Source: Dichotomocladium elegans
Lineage: Eukaryota > Mucoromycota > Mucoromycetes > Mucorales > Lichtheimiaceae
Length of the DNA stretch: 64,000 nucleotides
Direction: 5' to 3'
Assembly (NCBI GenBank): GCA_025716815.1
Contig: JAIXMN010000001.1
Coordinates: 1,178,001-1,242,000, forward strand
How positions within the stretch are numbered: position 1 is the first letter of the stretch; each line of letters opens with the position of its first letter. Positions 45,825 to 56,995 of the stretch are shown piece by piece. The notes beneath the pieces are model-generated. The model saw only the letters and a program-made list of their open reading frames with translations. It searched no databases and was not told the DNA's origin. A program made the translations under genes and the position numbers.

Positions 45825-47360
45825 TTACTCGTTGTACTAGAACCGTATCACCAAGTTAGGTTTCTAGATAGAGAGTGCCATGGTTATTGTATTAATATTT
45901 ACCTTCTTGGCAATCATCCCCTCGGGCGGTCTTGTTTCCACCTTTTTGGCGCCCACTTCCGCCCAATTGGTCGAGAGACATGTGCCATTACTCTCCACAA
46001 AGCTCTTCATCATCGCGCGCCGGGTATCGTCGTCCGCACCACTGTATATCTTTTGGAACAACGCATTGACTGCCGCTTCACCCTCTGGATTCTCCTGTTC
46101 CTTCTCAATGTCCCGTACAAGCGCGTTCCAATCTTTTTGTTTGCGCGCGCTTGTTACACTGGAAGCTGCCACTTTAAAGAGTGATCATCCAGGTCGTTAG
46201 CAGCCGGTAATCCAATATGCAGGTTTTGCTAGACCTACTCGCGACAGGGAACACATCCTCGCCCTCCAGGGTACCCCATTTGATTCCCTCAACCTTCTTC
46301 TTCAACTTGATCTCAATTTTGGTAGACAACACCTTATAGCTCGATTCCTTGGGCAAGATGTCATGAGCCAAAGGATCCAGGTCCAGCGTGTACTCGGAGC
46401 CGGTGGGCATTTTGATCGACAACGAGATCTAGTATAATAAAGTCATTCTGACGTCCCCGTCGCTCATTTTCTTTCCTTATCTCATACCGAACGGTCAAAA
46501 AATTCAAGATTGACTTTGTCTGGGTTGACCTTCTTGATGAACACTTCTACAGTGACGTAGGTATCATTCTGGAACCATTCATGTCTAGTCCCACATAATC
46601 AGCTCTTCTATTTCCTCCTTCAGGAACTGTTGATGCATACCGTGCACGAACTCCCTGCGGTGTGGCTGCGGCCACAGGTTCAGTTACTACTAAGGGACCC
46701 ATTTGAGAACGATTACTCTCCAAAGAACATCTTTTTGCCATACCCGGAGTGGGGGGTGCAGGAGTCGAGGCCGGAGCAGATGTAGGGGCCGGTGGGGCCG
46801 GTGGGAGCATGTCATCAACCTTGCGCAGCCATGTTGCCAAGCTACGTTCGTTCGGATTCAGTTCCTGGGTAGCTTTGAAAGCCTTCTGCGCCTCCAGATA
46901 CTGCTTCTGGTGGAATAAAATAATGCTATATTCCCCCGCCCCCATGGTCAGCAGAAAAAAAAAACAAAGCGTCAACTGCCATCCTTCCTTTTCCAGGCAG
47001 TAGCGTGATATAAGACGAACCCTTTTTGCAAATTGGCCCGTGCGAGCAAGCTACGCGTTCCTTTGGGTCCGTTTAGGATCTCAAGAGCCTTGTTGGCATC
47101 CTTGAGAGCATTGTCGAACTGGTTCAGTTTTTGGTAGACAGTGCAGCTAATTCCATTTCCTGTTGGCTCCTTTGCTTTCTCCTTGGAGAACACATGTGTA
47201 CGTGTGTGTTTCATTTTTCTCCTGCTTACCGCCGCAACAAAGCTTCGCTGTGAGCTGGATCGGCCTCAATGGCCTTGGTATAAAGCTTGAGTGCTTCATC
47301 ATAATCGTCGTCAAAAAAGGCATCGTTCGCGCTCACGAAGAGATCGGCTGCGGAGGTCAT
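45825..47360 (-). CDS. SGT1: SGT1 co-chaperone (TPR-CS-SGS)
   Basis: The ATG at 47360 opens MTSAADLFVSANDAFFDDDY, the first TPR helix. Further exons encode CTVYQKLNQFDNALKDANKA, IILFHQKQYLEAQKAFKATQ and WLRKVDDMLPP (three TPR units), then a Pro/Ala linker. The CS (p23-like) domain follows: HEWFQNDTYVTVEVFIKKVN, VNLEFFDRS, SYKVLSTKIEIKLKKKVEG. The SGS domain comes last: QKDWNALVRDIEKEQENPEG, DDDTRRAMMKSFVESNGTCL, STNWAEVGAKKVE, PPEGMIAKK. The last coding exon is probably only 12 nt (TAC AAC GAG TAA at 45836-45825), giving AKKYNE, similar to the WKKY end of the family. SGT1 bridges Hsp90 and Skp1 and is needed for SCF and kinetochore assembly. Confidence 0.9.
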
Positions 47361-48483
47361 TATAAATGATGTCACCAGTCGTTTGCGTGTGTGGGCGTGA
47401 GAGGAGTATAGGTGTTATGAGAGGGACAGGGTGAAAGAAGGGCTTTAAAAAGAATAAGAAAGAAGATTCCAGACGCCCGTGACCGTCCAGCCAAGCGCAG
47501 CAGCAGGATTATAGTTCACTTTGTCGAATCCTTCAGTTCATGCCCTCTCCATTTGGTTCTTTTTATAACTCTCAGTGCCTATAAGAAGCACCAAGTTCAT
47601 TGCAAACCATGCTCTTCAGACAAATCTTTTCTTAGTGCCAAAATATCCAGGCACCCCATTCTCGTCCCTTCGTCCGGGTCACTAAGACAATAGTCCCTAT
47701 ACGTACTGTACACAGACACAGAGATTACACACACGTAGCCTGAAGCTTGGCTGTTTCAAAACGCAGTGCATGTGCTGCAGCTGTCAAAGCGCATAATTTT
47801 TTTTTATCTTCGCGACACTGGATCTTTCTGCCAGTCAAAGACCGCGAGCTAAAAATACCACAACGTCTTTCTATGCCAGGGGATTTGGGAGGTATTCCTC
47901 GTCGTCGGCTGAGTGAAAAGAAGTAAGACATGCACATGCATCCTACCTCAGTCTATACATATCAAGTTTTGCATCGGCTCTGCTTGCAAGGACATCATCA
48001 TCCAATTTCATCTATTCATTTTCGGCTTCCGGCCGAAAACATCTATAGATCGATACAGCAAGATGACGTCGGTTTCCAGCTGCAAAAGGTGCGATACATA
48101 AATTATCTGAAACCGCGATAGTAGGGCGTATTGAAGATACATCCAGGGTCGTGAACGCCTCCTCTTGATGCAAGCAGACGCAACAATAAAGCTCGCTTTT
48201 GCCAACATGCTCCTTCGGCATCCGCCGTTCCCCATATCTCTCTGATGGTCGGGGGGCGGAGTGGGGTTGGGGAAGAGGCGTGGAATCGTTTTACGTATTT
48301 TTTGGACCTCTGGCAGAGAAAACAGGGGATGTCTAAGTCCCAAATCTAATGCGATAAACCTTACAAAAGATAGCGACGCTTCAACATCGATAGTTGGAAT
48401 GAGCAGGTTGATCCTAGACAGGGAGGGGTCATTTTATTACGATTATTGTTAATAAAGGCACTTGTTCGCAGTGGGTTTCGGCA
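47361..48483. other. Intergenic, no supportable gene
   Basis: Both neighbours are on the minus strand. The interval includes the SGT1 promoter on the left. Short frames of at most 111 codons show no family features. Confidence 0.5.
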
Positions 48484-49812
48484 TCAATCGTAAGCTGGTG
48501 CGGGCGGGAGCTGGACAAGGGTTTGGCGGTAGGTGGGCGGGTCGCCGGCGGGGCCGTACGCGGGCGGGGTCGGATAGTTACTTTCCCAATACCTCTCGCG
48601 CGAGGTGACGACGATCGGGAATTCTAACGAGCATACGTACATATGGTGTTGCTTGAGGTGCTCCCTGCAGGCAATAGACGTTATGGACTTTGGCGAGAGG
48701 GGTGGTGAATCTTCGAGATGAGTGCTGTCGACCGATTTCCGCTTGATGGTGGATGAGATCGCATTCGCAGCTTCCTTGACCAAGCTCTCCAGGGAAGACG
48801 TGGACGAGCAACGATGCGGAGGAGTAGTAGAAGATGGAACAGGACTGCTATCGCGACTCGCTCCGTGATCAACGATGCCTACAGTAGTATCCCTAACGAC
48901 AATATAGACGGCAAGGACGTGTGAGATCTTGATGAGGGGCATGTTGCAGTCTGCGTTGACACGGGGACAGAGTCGGAATTCGGCATTGTACTCTTGCTTT
49001 TGGTGTGGGTTATAGTTCTCGGATCTGCTGGGATAGAATGCGCTCCAGCCGAGTGGATAAAGGTCGTCTGTCCTCGAAACGATCTGGTATGACATCGACT
49101 GCTGGCCTGTGGTTTGATAAGCAATCCGCTCTCGCAGGGCGCATGTTACAGACTGCACGCTTTGTGAGTCCGGGTGATCGAGGCAGAGCATCAGATTGAG
49201 CGGCACAAGGCCGCCTTCACGATAGACGATGGTCGGGGCCGTAGCGCTATAGGTAATTTTGTCGGTATGATCTTCGCCGTGGATCGTGTCCATTAGCGGA
49301 ATGTTAAGAATGGTATCCGAGAGTAGGCACCGCCGTAGACAGATGTCCATGCGTGTCCGAATCTGCTTGTTGACCACGATCACAAAGGAAGGCGGCCGGT
49401 AGACCACCGCTTCTAACCGATATCGGATGAATCCTCGCTTGCCTCTGAACGAAGCCGGTAGTGTCGACGGCAGATCGAAACGGAAGGGGTATGTGTAGTC
49501 GCCCGGCTGGAATTCAACCGCCTCTTTTTGGTTCTTATTCAGGCTGAGTGCGCGTCGAATGAGTATCTGGCTCTCTGCACCCTCAAGCCCAGGTTTGCCC
49601 ACCGTCGTGCTTGTTTTAATGCTGACCTTGCACTGTCCCTCGAAAAACACGGATAGTTTGCTCACACGTAGCGGTTTGTGTACATGTAAAACGCAAACCC
49701 CTTTAAGTTGACAGCCTTCCGACATGTCATCTGTCCGTCCACGAAGAATGCCTGTGAATGATCCGTCAATCTGGAGCTCCACCGATGCGTCATCTCTTGA
49801 AAGAGCCGACAT
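48484..49812 (-). CDS. Alpha-arrestin (ART/Rod1-like) ubiquitin-ligase adaptor
   Basis: An intronless frame of 442 aa. The arrestin N domain is visible as VELQIDGSFTGILRG, LRVSKLSVFFEGQCKVSIKT and FQPGDYTYPFRFDLPSTLPA (the family's YxFxFxLPxxLPxS), then GFIRYRLEAVVYRP. The arrestin C domain follows (APTIVYREGGLVPLNLMLCL, SVTCALRERIAYQT, ISHVLAVYIVVRD). The C-terminus is Ser/Pro-rich and holds two PPxY motifs, PPAY and PPTY, in the last 30 residues. These bind the WW domains of Rsp5/Nedd4 ligases, so the protein probably recruits the ligase to plasma-membrane transporters for endocytosis. No membrane segment or signal is seen. Confidence 0.9.
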   Translation of the reverse strand: MSALSRDDASVELQIDGSFTGILRGRTDDMSEGCQLKGVCVLHVHKPLRVSKLSVFFEGQCKVSIKTSTTVGKPGLEGAESQILIRRALSLNKNQKEAVEFQPGDYTYPFRFDLPSTLPASFRGKRGFIRYRLEAVVYRPPSFVIVVNKQIRTRMDICLRRCLLSDTILNIPLMDTIHGEDHTDKITYSATAPTIVYREGGLVPLNLMLCLDHPDSQSVQSVTCALRERIAYQTTGQQSMSYQIVSRTDDLYPLGWSAFYPSRSENYNPHQKQEYNAEFRLCPRVNADCNMPLIKISHVLAVYIVVRDTTVGIVDHGASRDSSPVPSSTTPPHRCSSTSSLESLVKEAANAISSTIKRKSVDSTHLEDSPPLSPKSITSIACREHLKQHHMYVCSLEFPIVVTSRERYWESNYPTPPAYGPAGDPPTYRQTLVQLPPAPAYD

Positions 49813-50341
49813 GCGAGAATGGGACGCGTGAAACAGAAGTAAAGAGGGAAGCGGGCGTGAAAGAATCTGTTTCCATGGTTATGAAGAAATTTCGTGAAAC
49901 CATCTCATCGGCATGGAATGAAACTTGTGAAACCTGGCCTTACAATGCACACATTCACGCAACTTGCTCATAGCCGGATGGATGGTCAATGGCGCCTTAG
50001 GCTATGCAACCTCATCCATCTTTTGCGGGCGAATGTCACAACATCCCTCAGAGTTAGCCGAACGGCTTTGCATGTGTTTACCTGTGTCCGGAGCACTTCA
50101 GCAGAGGGGCGTACAGTATGATCACCCGTGATCGGTACATAGAACCTCGAAATGCAATGTATCACTTAATGGCTGCGTTCTTCATGCATGCGGAAAGAAG
50201 AGGACGAACCTGTTAACTTTAAATGGTAGAAAGGCGTCTTTCCCTGTTAAGTTGCTGCAGTACAGGATGCGGTTGTTTGTTATCGGATTTATGTATTTTT
50301 TTTATTTCTCGAATAACAGAAATGTACTATTAAGTAGACTT
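49813..50341. other. Intergenic, arrestin promoter and BiP 3' flank
   Basis: No gene supported. The minus-strand arrestin gene starts at 49812, so its promoter lies to the right of that point. Confidence 0.5.
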
Positions 50342-52486
50342 TTACAATTCATCGTGATCTCTAAGGGGCTCATCATCCTCATAGCTACTGGAAGAGCTAT
50401 CAGCGTACATCTTGGAAGTGATAGGGTTCACAACAGACTCGAGTTCCTCGCGCTTCTCATCGTAGTCCTCCTTGGCAGCGTTGGGGTTCTCATCCAACCA
50501 ATCCATCTTCTCGCGAATGGCATCTTCGATGGCATCACGATCATCGTCTGAAAGTTTGCTAAAGGCGCCCGTCGAGTCGTTGATCTGACTCTTCAGGGTA
50601 TACACGTAGTTCTCCAACTGATTCTTAGACTCAGTGCGCTCGCGAATGTAGCGGTCTTCCTCAGCGAACTCCTCAGCTTCGCGGACCATGCGATCGATCT
50701 CGTCCTGGGACAGACGGCCCTTGTCGTTCGTGATAGTAATAGTCTCGGACTTTCCGGACGCTTTATCAGCTGCAGAGACCTTGAGGATACCGTTGGCATC
50801 AACTTCGAAGGTGACCTCGATCTGGGGAACGCCACGTGGAGCAGGTGCAATACCAGTCAACTCGAACTTGCCGAGAAGGTTGTTGTCCTTCGTCATGGTA
50901 CGTTCACCTTCGTAGACCTGAATCAAGACGGTGGGTTGGTTATCCGCAGCTGTCGAGAAGATCTGGGACTTCTTGGTAGGAATGACAGTGTTGCGGGGGA
51001 TGAGCGACGACATGATGCCACCGGTGGTCTATTTAAGAAGCGATGAGTCAACGCGCACGGCCCTTCCTTTTCATCGTGTGCGTAAGAACATACCTCAATA
51101 CCAAGTGTCAAGGGGTTAACGTCCAACAACAAGACCTTGTCTGAACCCTCCTCACCAGAGAGGATACCGCCCTGGACGGCAGCACCATAAGCGACAGCCT
51201 CATCAGGGTTGATACCCTTAGAGGGCTTCTTGCCGTTGAAAAAGTCTTCGAGGAGCTTCTGGACCTTGGGAATGCGAGTAGAACCACCGACCAAGACAAT
51301 ATCGTCAACCTGGTCCTTAGTGACGCCGGCATCCTTCAAGACCTGTTCAACAGGTTTGAGAGTCTTGCGGAACAAGTCGTTGTTCAACTCCTCAAATTTG
51401 GCGCGAGTCAAGGTTTCAGAGAAGTCTTTGCCCTTGAAGAAGGACTCGATTTCAATGCGGACAGACATCTGGGAGGAAAGGGCGCGCTTGGCCTTCTCGA
51501 CCTCACGCTTCAGTTTACCCATGGTCTTGAGATCCTTGGTGATATCCTCGCCATTATTCTTCTTCTTCCACAGCTTGATAAAGTGGTCCATAACACGGCT
51601 GTCAAAGTCCTCACCACCCAAGTGAGTGTCACCAGCAGTGGAAAGCACCTCGAAAATGCCATCGTCAATGGAGAGGAGCGACACATCAAAGGTACCACCA
51701 CCCAAATCGTAGACGAGGACAGTCTTCTCACCACCGGTCTTGTCAAGACCGTAGGCAATGGCAGCCGCAGTAGGTTCGTTGATGATACGGAGGATGTTCA
51801 GGCCAGCGATGGTACCGGCGTCCTTAGTGGCTTGACGCTGGGCGTCGTTGAAGTACGCAGGGACGGTAACAACGGCGTGGGTGACGGGCTTACCGAGGTA
51901 GGCCTCTGCGGTCTCCTTCATCTTTGACAAGACCATACCGGAGATTTCCTCAGGGGTGAAGACCTTGTCCTCGTTTTTGACAGCGACCTTAATGTTAGGC
52001 GCGCCATTCTTGCTGACAATCTTGAAGGGGAAGTGCTTCATGTCATTCTGGACATCCTTGTCGCTGAAACGACGGCCAATCAAACGCTTGGCATCAAAGA
52101 CGGTACGTTCAGGGTTGGCGGCGTATTGGTTCTTGGCGGCATCGCCGATCAGACGTTCGTCATCTGTGAAGGCGACATAGGAGGGGGTAATGCGGTGACC
52201 TTGGTCGTTTGCAATAATTTCAACGCGTCCGTTCTTCTGAACACCAACGCAAGAGTAGGTTGTGCCCAAATCAATACCGATAACTAAGAACAGAAGTATC
52301 CGTCAGCATCCATACATTAACTTTGTGCCCTCTCTCCGTGTCCGCCTTGCCTCACTGAGCAAACCCCCTCTTTTTCTTACCAGTGCCGTAGGCTTCCTTG
52401 TCGTCTGCTGCGTGCGTGCTCACAAAGAGCGCACACAGGACGGCGAGGAGGGCCAACAGGAATGTGGCCTTGTGCTGTCGCTGCAT
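50342..52486 (-). CDS. KAR2: ER Hsp70 chaperone BiP/Kar2
   Basis: Three exons from the ATG at 52486. The N-terminus is a signal peptide (MQRQHK, then a Leu/Ala-rich core ending STHA before ADDKEAYGT). The ATPase domain has [69 protein letters not shown] and [17 protein letters not shown]. The substrate domain has [33 protein letters not shown] and [20 protein letters not shown], and a lid follows. The protein ends HDEL, the ER retrieval signal. BiP pulls polypeptides through Sec61, folds them in the ER lumen and holds unfolded-protein sensors inactive. Two introns, one right after the signal-peptide exon. A probable unfolded-protein response site lies about 200 bp upstream. Sequence is complete. 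Confidence 0.98.
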
Positions 52487-52676
52487 GATATTTGTATGTG
52501 TGTATGTGTGGAGGGATGAAAAAGAGAAGGATGCGTACGCTCCGTGGAATACGTTTCTACCCCGTTTATATACCACTATCCTGCTGGGAGCGCTAGCCAT
52601 GTAGCGTTTCGTGATTGGCCAACTGTGTTTCATTTGGCTTTGACAGATCCTTTTTCGGAGTGCAAACATTGTGGAT

Positions 52677-52696
52677 TGACGTGGCACGCTGTGACG
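52677..52696 (-). promoter_or_regulatory. Putative unfolded-protein response element upstream of BiP
   Basis: The minus strand reads CACAGCGTGCCACGTCA. It contains CAGCGTG, the core of the yeast KAR2 UPRE bound by Hac1, overlapping a TGACGTGG-type CRE/ATF6 box on the other strand. A CCAAT box (GGCCAATCACG) lies about 70 bp nearer the ATG. The position, about 200 bp before the start of a BiP gene, fits. Confidence 0.5.
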
Positions 52697-52890
52697 AGGA
52701 GCTGTGAAAATCACCGAAAATTCAGATGTATTGAGGCGTGAATTTAAAAGAAGTAGCAAGCAGGATATCCATAGAAAAAGGGCGTAAAAGAACAGCATAT
52801 AACTTAGAGAAATTGGTATGAGTAGACGGTACCGATCGGGAAAAAAAGAAAAGAAAACATAATGACGTAAAAGAAAAAATGAAGGTTATC

Positions 52891-55322
52891 TTATACTGGA
52901 CTAGTGGGGGGCGTATCCTGGACAGACTGGGTGGCAACCGATGACCAGAAACGACCGTAGATGCTTGATCGCTTGCTCTGCTGTGGATTCTGCTGCTGCT
53001 GTTGCGTAATTCTGTGATTCAGAGCACCAGGGTCAAGGCTTCTGCGTTTCGCTCTTGCAGAGGAAGAAGACCGAGAAGATGGGAAACCGAATGTTTCCAG
53101 TTCAGCGATATGCAATTTTGCATCTGCAAGCATCTGTTCCAGCTCACAGCAGCGTTCCTGGGTGCAGCATTGGCTCTCCAGCTTATCCATTTTCAATTTC
53201 ATATTTACAAGTTTCTCGACAAGCTCTGTCTGAGTTTCCTTGGCCATCTTGTTCTGATATCGAAGCTCCTCGTTCTGCTGTTGAAGTTCAAAGTTTGCTG
53301 CTTTGAGCTTGGCAACCTCAGCCTGGAGGTCAGGTTCATAGTCATCGACTATTGCCTTGAGATTGTCACGCTCAGCCTCGAGATCCATTTTATCCATACA
53401 CAAGTGCACAAAGTCTTGTTTCAACTCGAGATGCTCACTCTGTATCTGAGAGAGCGCAAGGAGTAGATCTTCAATTTGTTGGTGAAGCATAGCTGTATCT
53501 TCATGTGGAAGGATGTGTTGGGGCTGGGATAGGGCAGGTGACAAGGGCGTAGACGTGTCATTCACCGAAGTGAGAGTCCCACGGTTGCTTGTTGCTGCTG
53601 TTTGTTGTGCTGGTGATGCCGTGCTGGTCTTCTTTTTCTTTTCGGAACGCGACCAAAAATTGAAACGGACGGCAAGGACCTGTTCGGTCTGTTTCTTCTC
53701 CTGCTCGAGATCACGAACATAAAGCTCAGAAAGCTGATCCATTTTTTCATGTGTAATGATACTACTCAGTTCCATGGCATCGTTGATCATTTGGCCCGCA
53801 TCATTGTTGTATTCGAGGTGGAGCTTGCTGGTAACGTAGTCAAGGATGTCCTCAAATTCGGTCAATTGCAGTATCTTGTCCTCCGATCGCTTGAGGATTG
53901 CAATGGCAACACGCATAATTGTCTCGGCAGCTCCTTCGGCAAAGACAATATCATAGATACGTAGGACCAATGGAACTGGAAACGCATATGCGAACAGGGT
54001 CAGGAACCACTGGGACGCATACATTGGTGGATGCACAGTATGTTCCGCGAGATGGTTCGACAATTTCGGCAGTATCTGCGCCAGGAGAGCAGTAAACTGA
54101 TACAGACGCAGCTGCAGTCCCTCCATGTTGAGTGTAAACATCGTCCGCATCTCGTAGGTCTCCATTAGTCGTACAAAGACGCAAAAGGCTGCCTGTTCAG
54201 GCATCTGTGATGGTTGGCAACCTTAGTAATTGAAAGACGGCCTATTTCCCTCTTTCCCTCTCTTTCCTCTTCTCCTCTTTTTCTTTTTTTTTCTTATTTC
54301 GCTCACATTCATCAACAGCGGGCCGACTAGGAACGCCAAACCTTGACAATATCCAACATGCGAATCGTAGAGACTGTATGCCGTAAGCACACGCTGTAAC
54401 GCCTGTTGACCATCCCCACCTTCCTGTTTGAACATTTCAATGTTGGGGAATGTCCGTGAGAGATCGCGCTGAATAATTCGTTCATAAGGTGAGTGCTCGA
54501 CTATGAGCTGGCCATAGACAGTCTCGAGATGCAATGAACCTGATTGCGACATTGCTTGCCAAATGACACCCCTGACTTTTGATGGGATTCCTGCCTTGAG
54601 CTTAGCGGACAGGAGATGCGGTAACTTGTGAGCAACAGCATTAAAATCTTCAATTACAGCACTCCAGAATTCCCAGTCGATCTTTTCTTCTCCTGTGTCG
54701 GCAGATAATGGATCTTGGATAAGATGGTGCATAGTTGACAGATGATTCTTGAGCTCATTCGATTGAATGCAAACCGATTTCGGATCTTCATCGAGAAGGA
54801 CATTTTGGCGCTCAATCTGGGCGAGGATGAAGGCGCTCGAGTCCTGTGTTAAGCCCCGTAGAGTGTTAACCAGAAATAGGGCAATATGGGCGCTTATATA
54901 TATATATATATATATAGATGTGTGTGTGTGTATACCTGAGGTGGCATGCTGGCATTCTCTTCTTCGAGTCGAGGCAAAAAGTGAGTGTCGGATAGTAATA
55001 AGTGGTCATTGACAGAGCCTGAGACGCGGCGCACCCCGAGGGATCGACTAGGCTTTGGACCGATACCGAAGCTTGTCTTTCTCATACGACGGGGAGTACT
55101 CTTAGACGGCTTCATGAGATCCGCACAACGATACGATGGTTGCTCGAGGTAATGTTCGTTGATCTTATTGGAACATGAATCGGCCACAATAGGTTCTTTA
55201 GGTACCGCGGTTGCCCGGGCGTCCGGTTTCAACGTCTTTGAAGCGGGTTCTGGAGGTAATGGTGATACCTCTGCCGCTGCCATTTTGGAAGTAGGTGGTG
55301 ATGAAACATCCTTGGGCGGCAT
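52891..55322 (-). CDS. TBC-domain Rab GTPase-activating protein, Gyp5-like
   Basis: Exons from the ATG at 55322 (MPPKDVSSPP, a disordered Ser/Pro/Lys-rich start with PRRMRKTSFGIGPKPSRS) join an exon with DWEFWSAVIEDFNAVAHKLP, GIPSKVRGVIWQAMSQSG (IPxxxRxxxW with the arginine finger), and YDSHVGYCQGLAFLVGPLLM (YCQG glutamine finger). The last exon starts MPEQAAFCVFVRLMETYEMR and has HTVHPPMYASQWFLTLFAYA and FPVPLVLRIYDIVFAEGAA. A C-terminal coiled coil (about residues 500-700 of the joined protein) and a short Gln-rich tail follow. Gyp5/EVI5 proteins accelerate GTP hydrolysis by Rabs such as Ypt1 in ER-Golgi and exocytic traffic. Three exons, GT-AG; the first intron contains a TA/GT microsatellite. 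Confidence 0.9.
54895..54932. repeat. (TA)n-(GT)n microsatellite in the first Gyp5 intron
   Basis: Roughly nine TA units, then GATG and about six GT units ending in the minus-strand donor gtatac. Confidence 0.9.
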
Positions 55323-56799
55323 ATTTCAATAGAGAGGGAAGAAAAGAAGAGTGCTTGGGTGGGCGCTCGCTTTATACAAAGGTATCTAATGGTGTGCATC
55401 CAAAAAGGGTTTTGCGTAGCATCCACAGCTGCATATCTTGAATTACATTGTGCGACGAATGCGGTCTTTGAAACTTTATAGTGTCTCCGAAGTGATCATT
55501 CCCATAGCCGTCCTAAAGCAAGCCGGAGAGATTGGGTGCATGCAAAACGAGCGCCTTGGTATTTTTGAAGGTGGGGATGGGCTTTATAGATAGTAAAACT
55601 GTTATTGATGATATAACTCTATTCTTTTTTTTTTCTGCCAAAAATTATCAGGAGTTTTTTTTTTTTTGGTCTTGACGGCTTTTCAATTTCACTATGAGCC
55701 ATCCTTTTCTGGGGATCCACTCCCCCCTGATTCCTGTCAAGCATAGATTTCAGATAGGAGTGAGAACAGCCCATCCATTGTTGATCCATTAATCCGTAAC
55801 GTAAACTTTCAAGTTTGAATTCCTATACACGAGAATATCCAACTCCTGTAGTGCCCTTGTAGTAAGGAGTTGACAATCCGCCTTGATCTATTCATTGATC
55901 TCGTTGCTCCAATACAGGAGGAACAAGCATTATCTAGGCGTTTGGTTATGGTTAATTTTTACTAAGTATCCAGTTATGTTGATTGTCAGTTTGCATAAAA
56001 ACAAATGCGTCTTGCAGTTCGAAAGCTTTGTTTTGTCAACCTTTGCCATGTACGTTGGACGGGGATCAACGTCGTATTTAACCTTCCTTTCGCTGTACGA
56101 ACCGACCATCAAAGGAGAAAACGACAGTAGTTAAACCCACAAGGCGCTGCGCACTCGAAGCCAAAAATAGCACAGTATACATGTATGTTACTCGCGCTTT
56201 CATCTTCATTCCCCAACCTCATAAGTGCATAACGACATCCGGCAGTGGGTCTAATCAATATTGTTCACCAAGGTAAGCTTCGATTTTTGAAACAAGGAGC
56301 AGTGGTTATTTGCTTCTGAGATAGCCGTCGCTCTAGCTAAATCACGTCACTGTAGTGAATTATCAGTTCCACGAGAACCGAATATATCACTTCCTACCGA
56401 TTTGATTCAACTTGAAAAAATATCATTATATTAGGCGGCGAATGCTAATTTCTCGTCTTAGTATGTAATATGGCTTCTCTGGATCGGCAAAATAGTAGGA
56501 AAACGAGAGCGACGGATAAAAAAAAGAGTGCCACGTAGTGAAATCTAAAAAGGGAAGGAAAGTTTCCATACTGCGAACGACATTTACAATTAATGGTCAT
56601 TCCCCTTGGAAATCTTTTGTTCTGATGATGAAAAGCATACGTACCTTGTTCTATGCAATCATGAGGTACTGTATCATCGACACAAGCCCATTGGCCTGCT
56701 TTACTAGAGCTGGTTCACATTATCCGTTCTTGACTACGTGGATGGATAGCTTATTAAATTTGCAGAATACAGTAATATAATGAGGATCGCTTATCCTTT
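55323..56799. other. Intergenic, no supportable gene
   Basis: Contains the Gyp5 promoter at its left, poly-T runs and short AT-rich frames with no features. Confidence 0.5.
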
Positions 56800-56904
56800 G
56801 CAACGGAAATTCGCAAGTGGGGAAAAATTATGTCGCATGAAAATAAAATAAAATAAAATGGCATATCAAGATGGAAAGGATTTCACATTGATTGGTTGAG
56901 ATAT

Positions 56905-56989
56905 TTTAGTCACCAGAAAATATTATCCCTTCCTCAACACTTTAAATTACCCCGAAGGTATCCAGATGTGTGCCGACGATAACCGACAC
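56905..56989 (-). ncRNA. Putative omega-RNA-like structured tail of Fanzor F1
   Basis: A hairpin at 56989-56970 starts 6 nt after the Fanzor stop codon: arms GTGTCGG/TCGGCAC (two G-T pairs), loop TTATCG. Then CCTTCGGGG, GTAATTTAAAGTGTTGAGG and TGACTAA. In TnpB, IscB and Fanzor systems the guide RNA scaffold lies at this place, just past or overlapping the 3' end of the gene. Confidence 0.6.
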
Positions 56990-56995
56990 GGAAAA

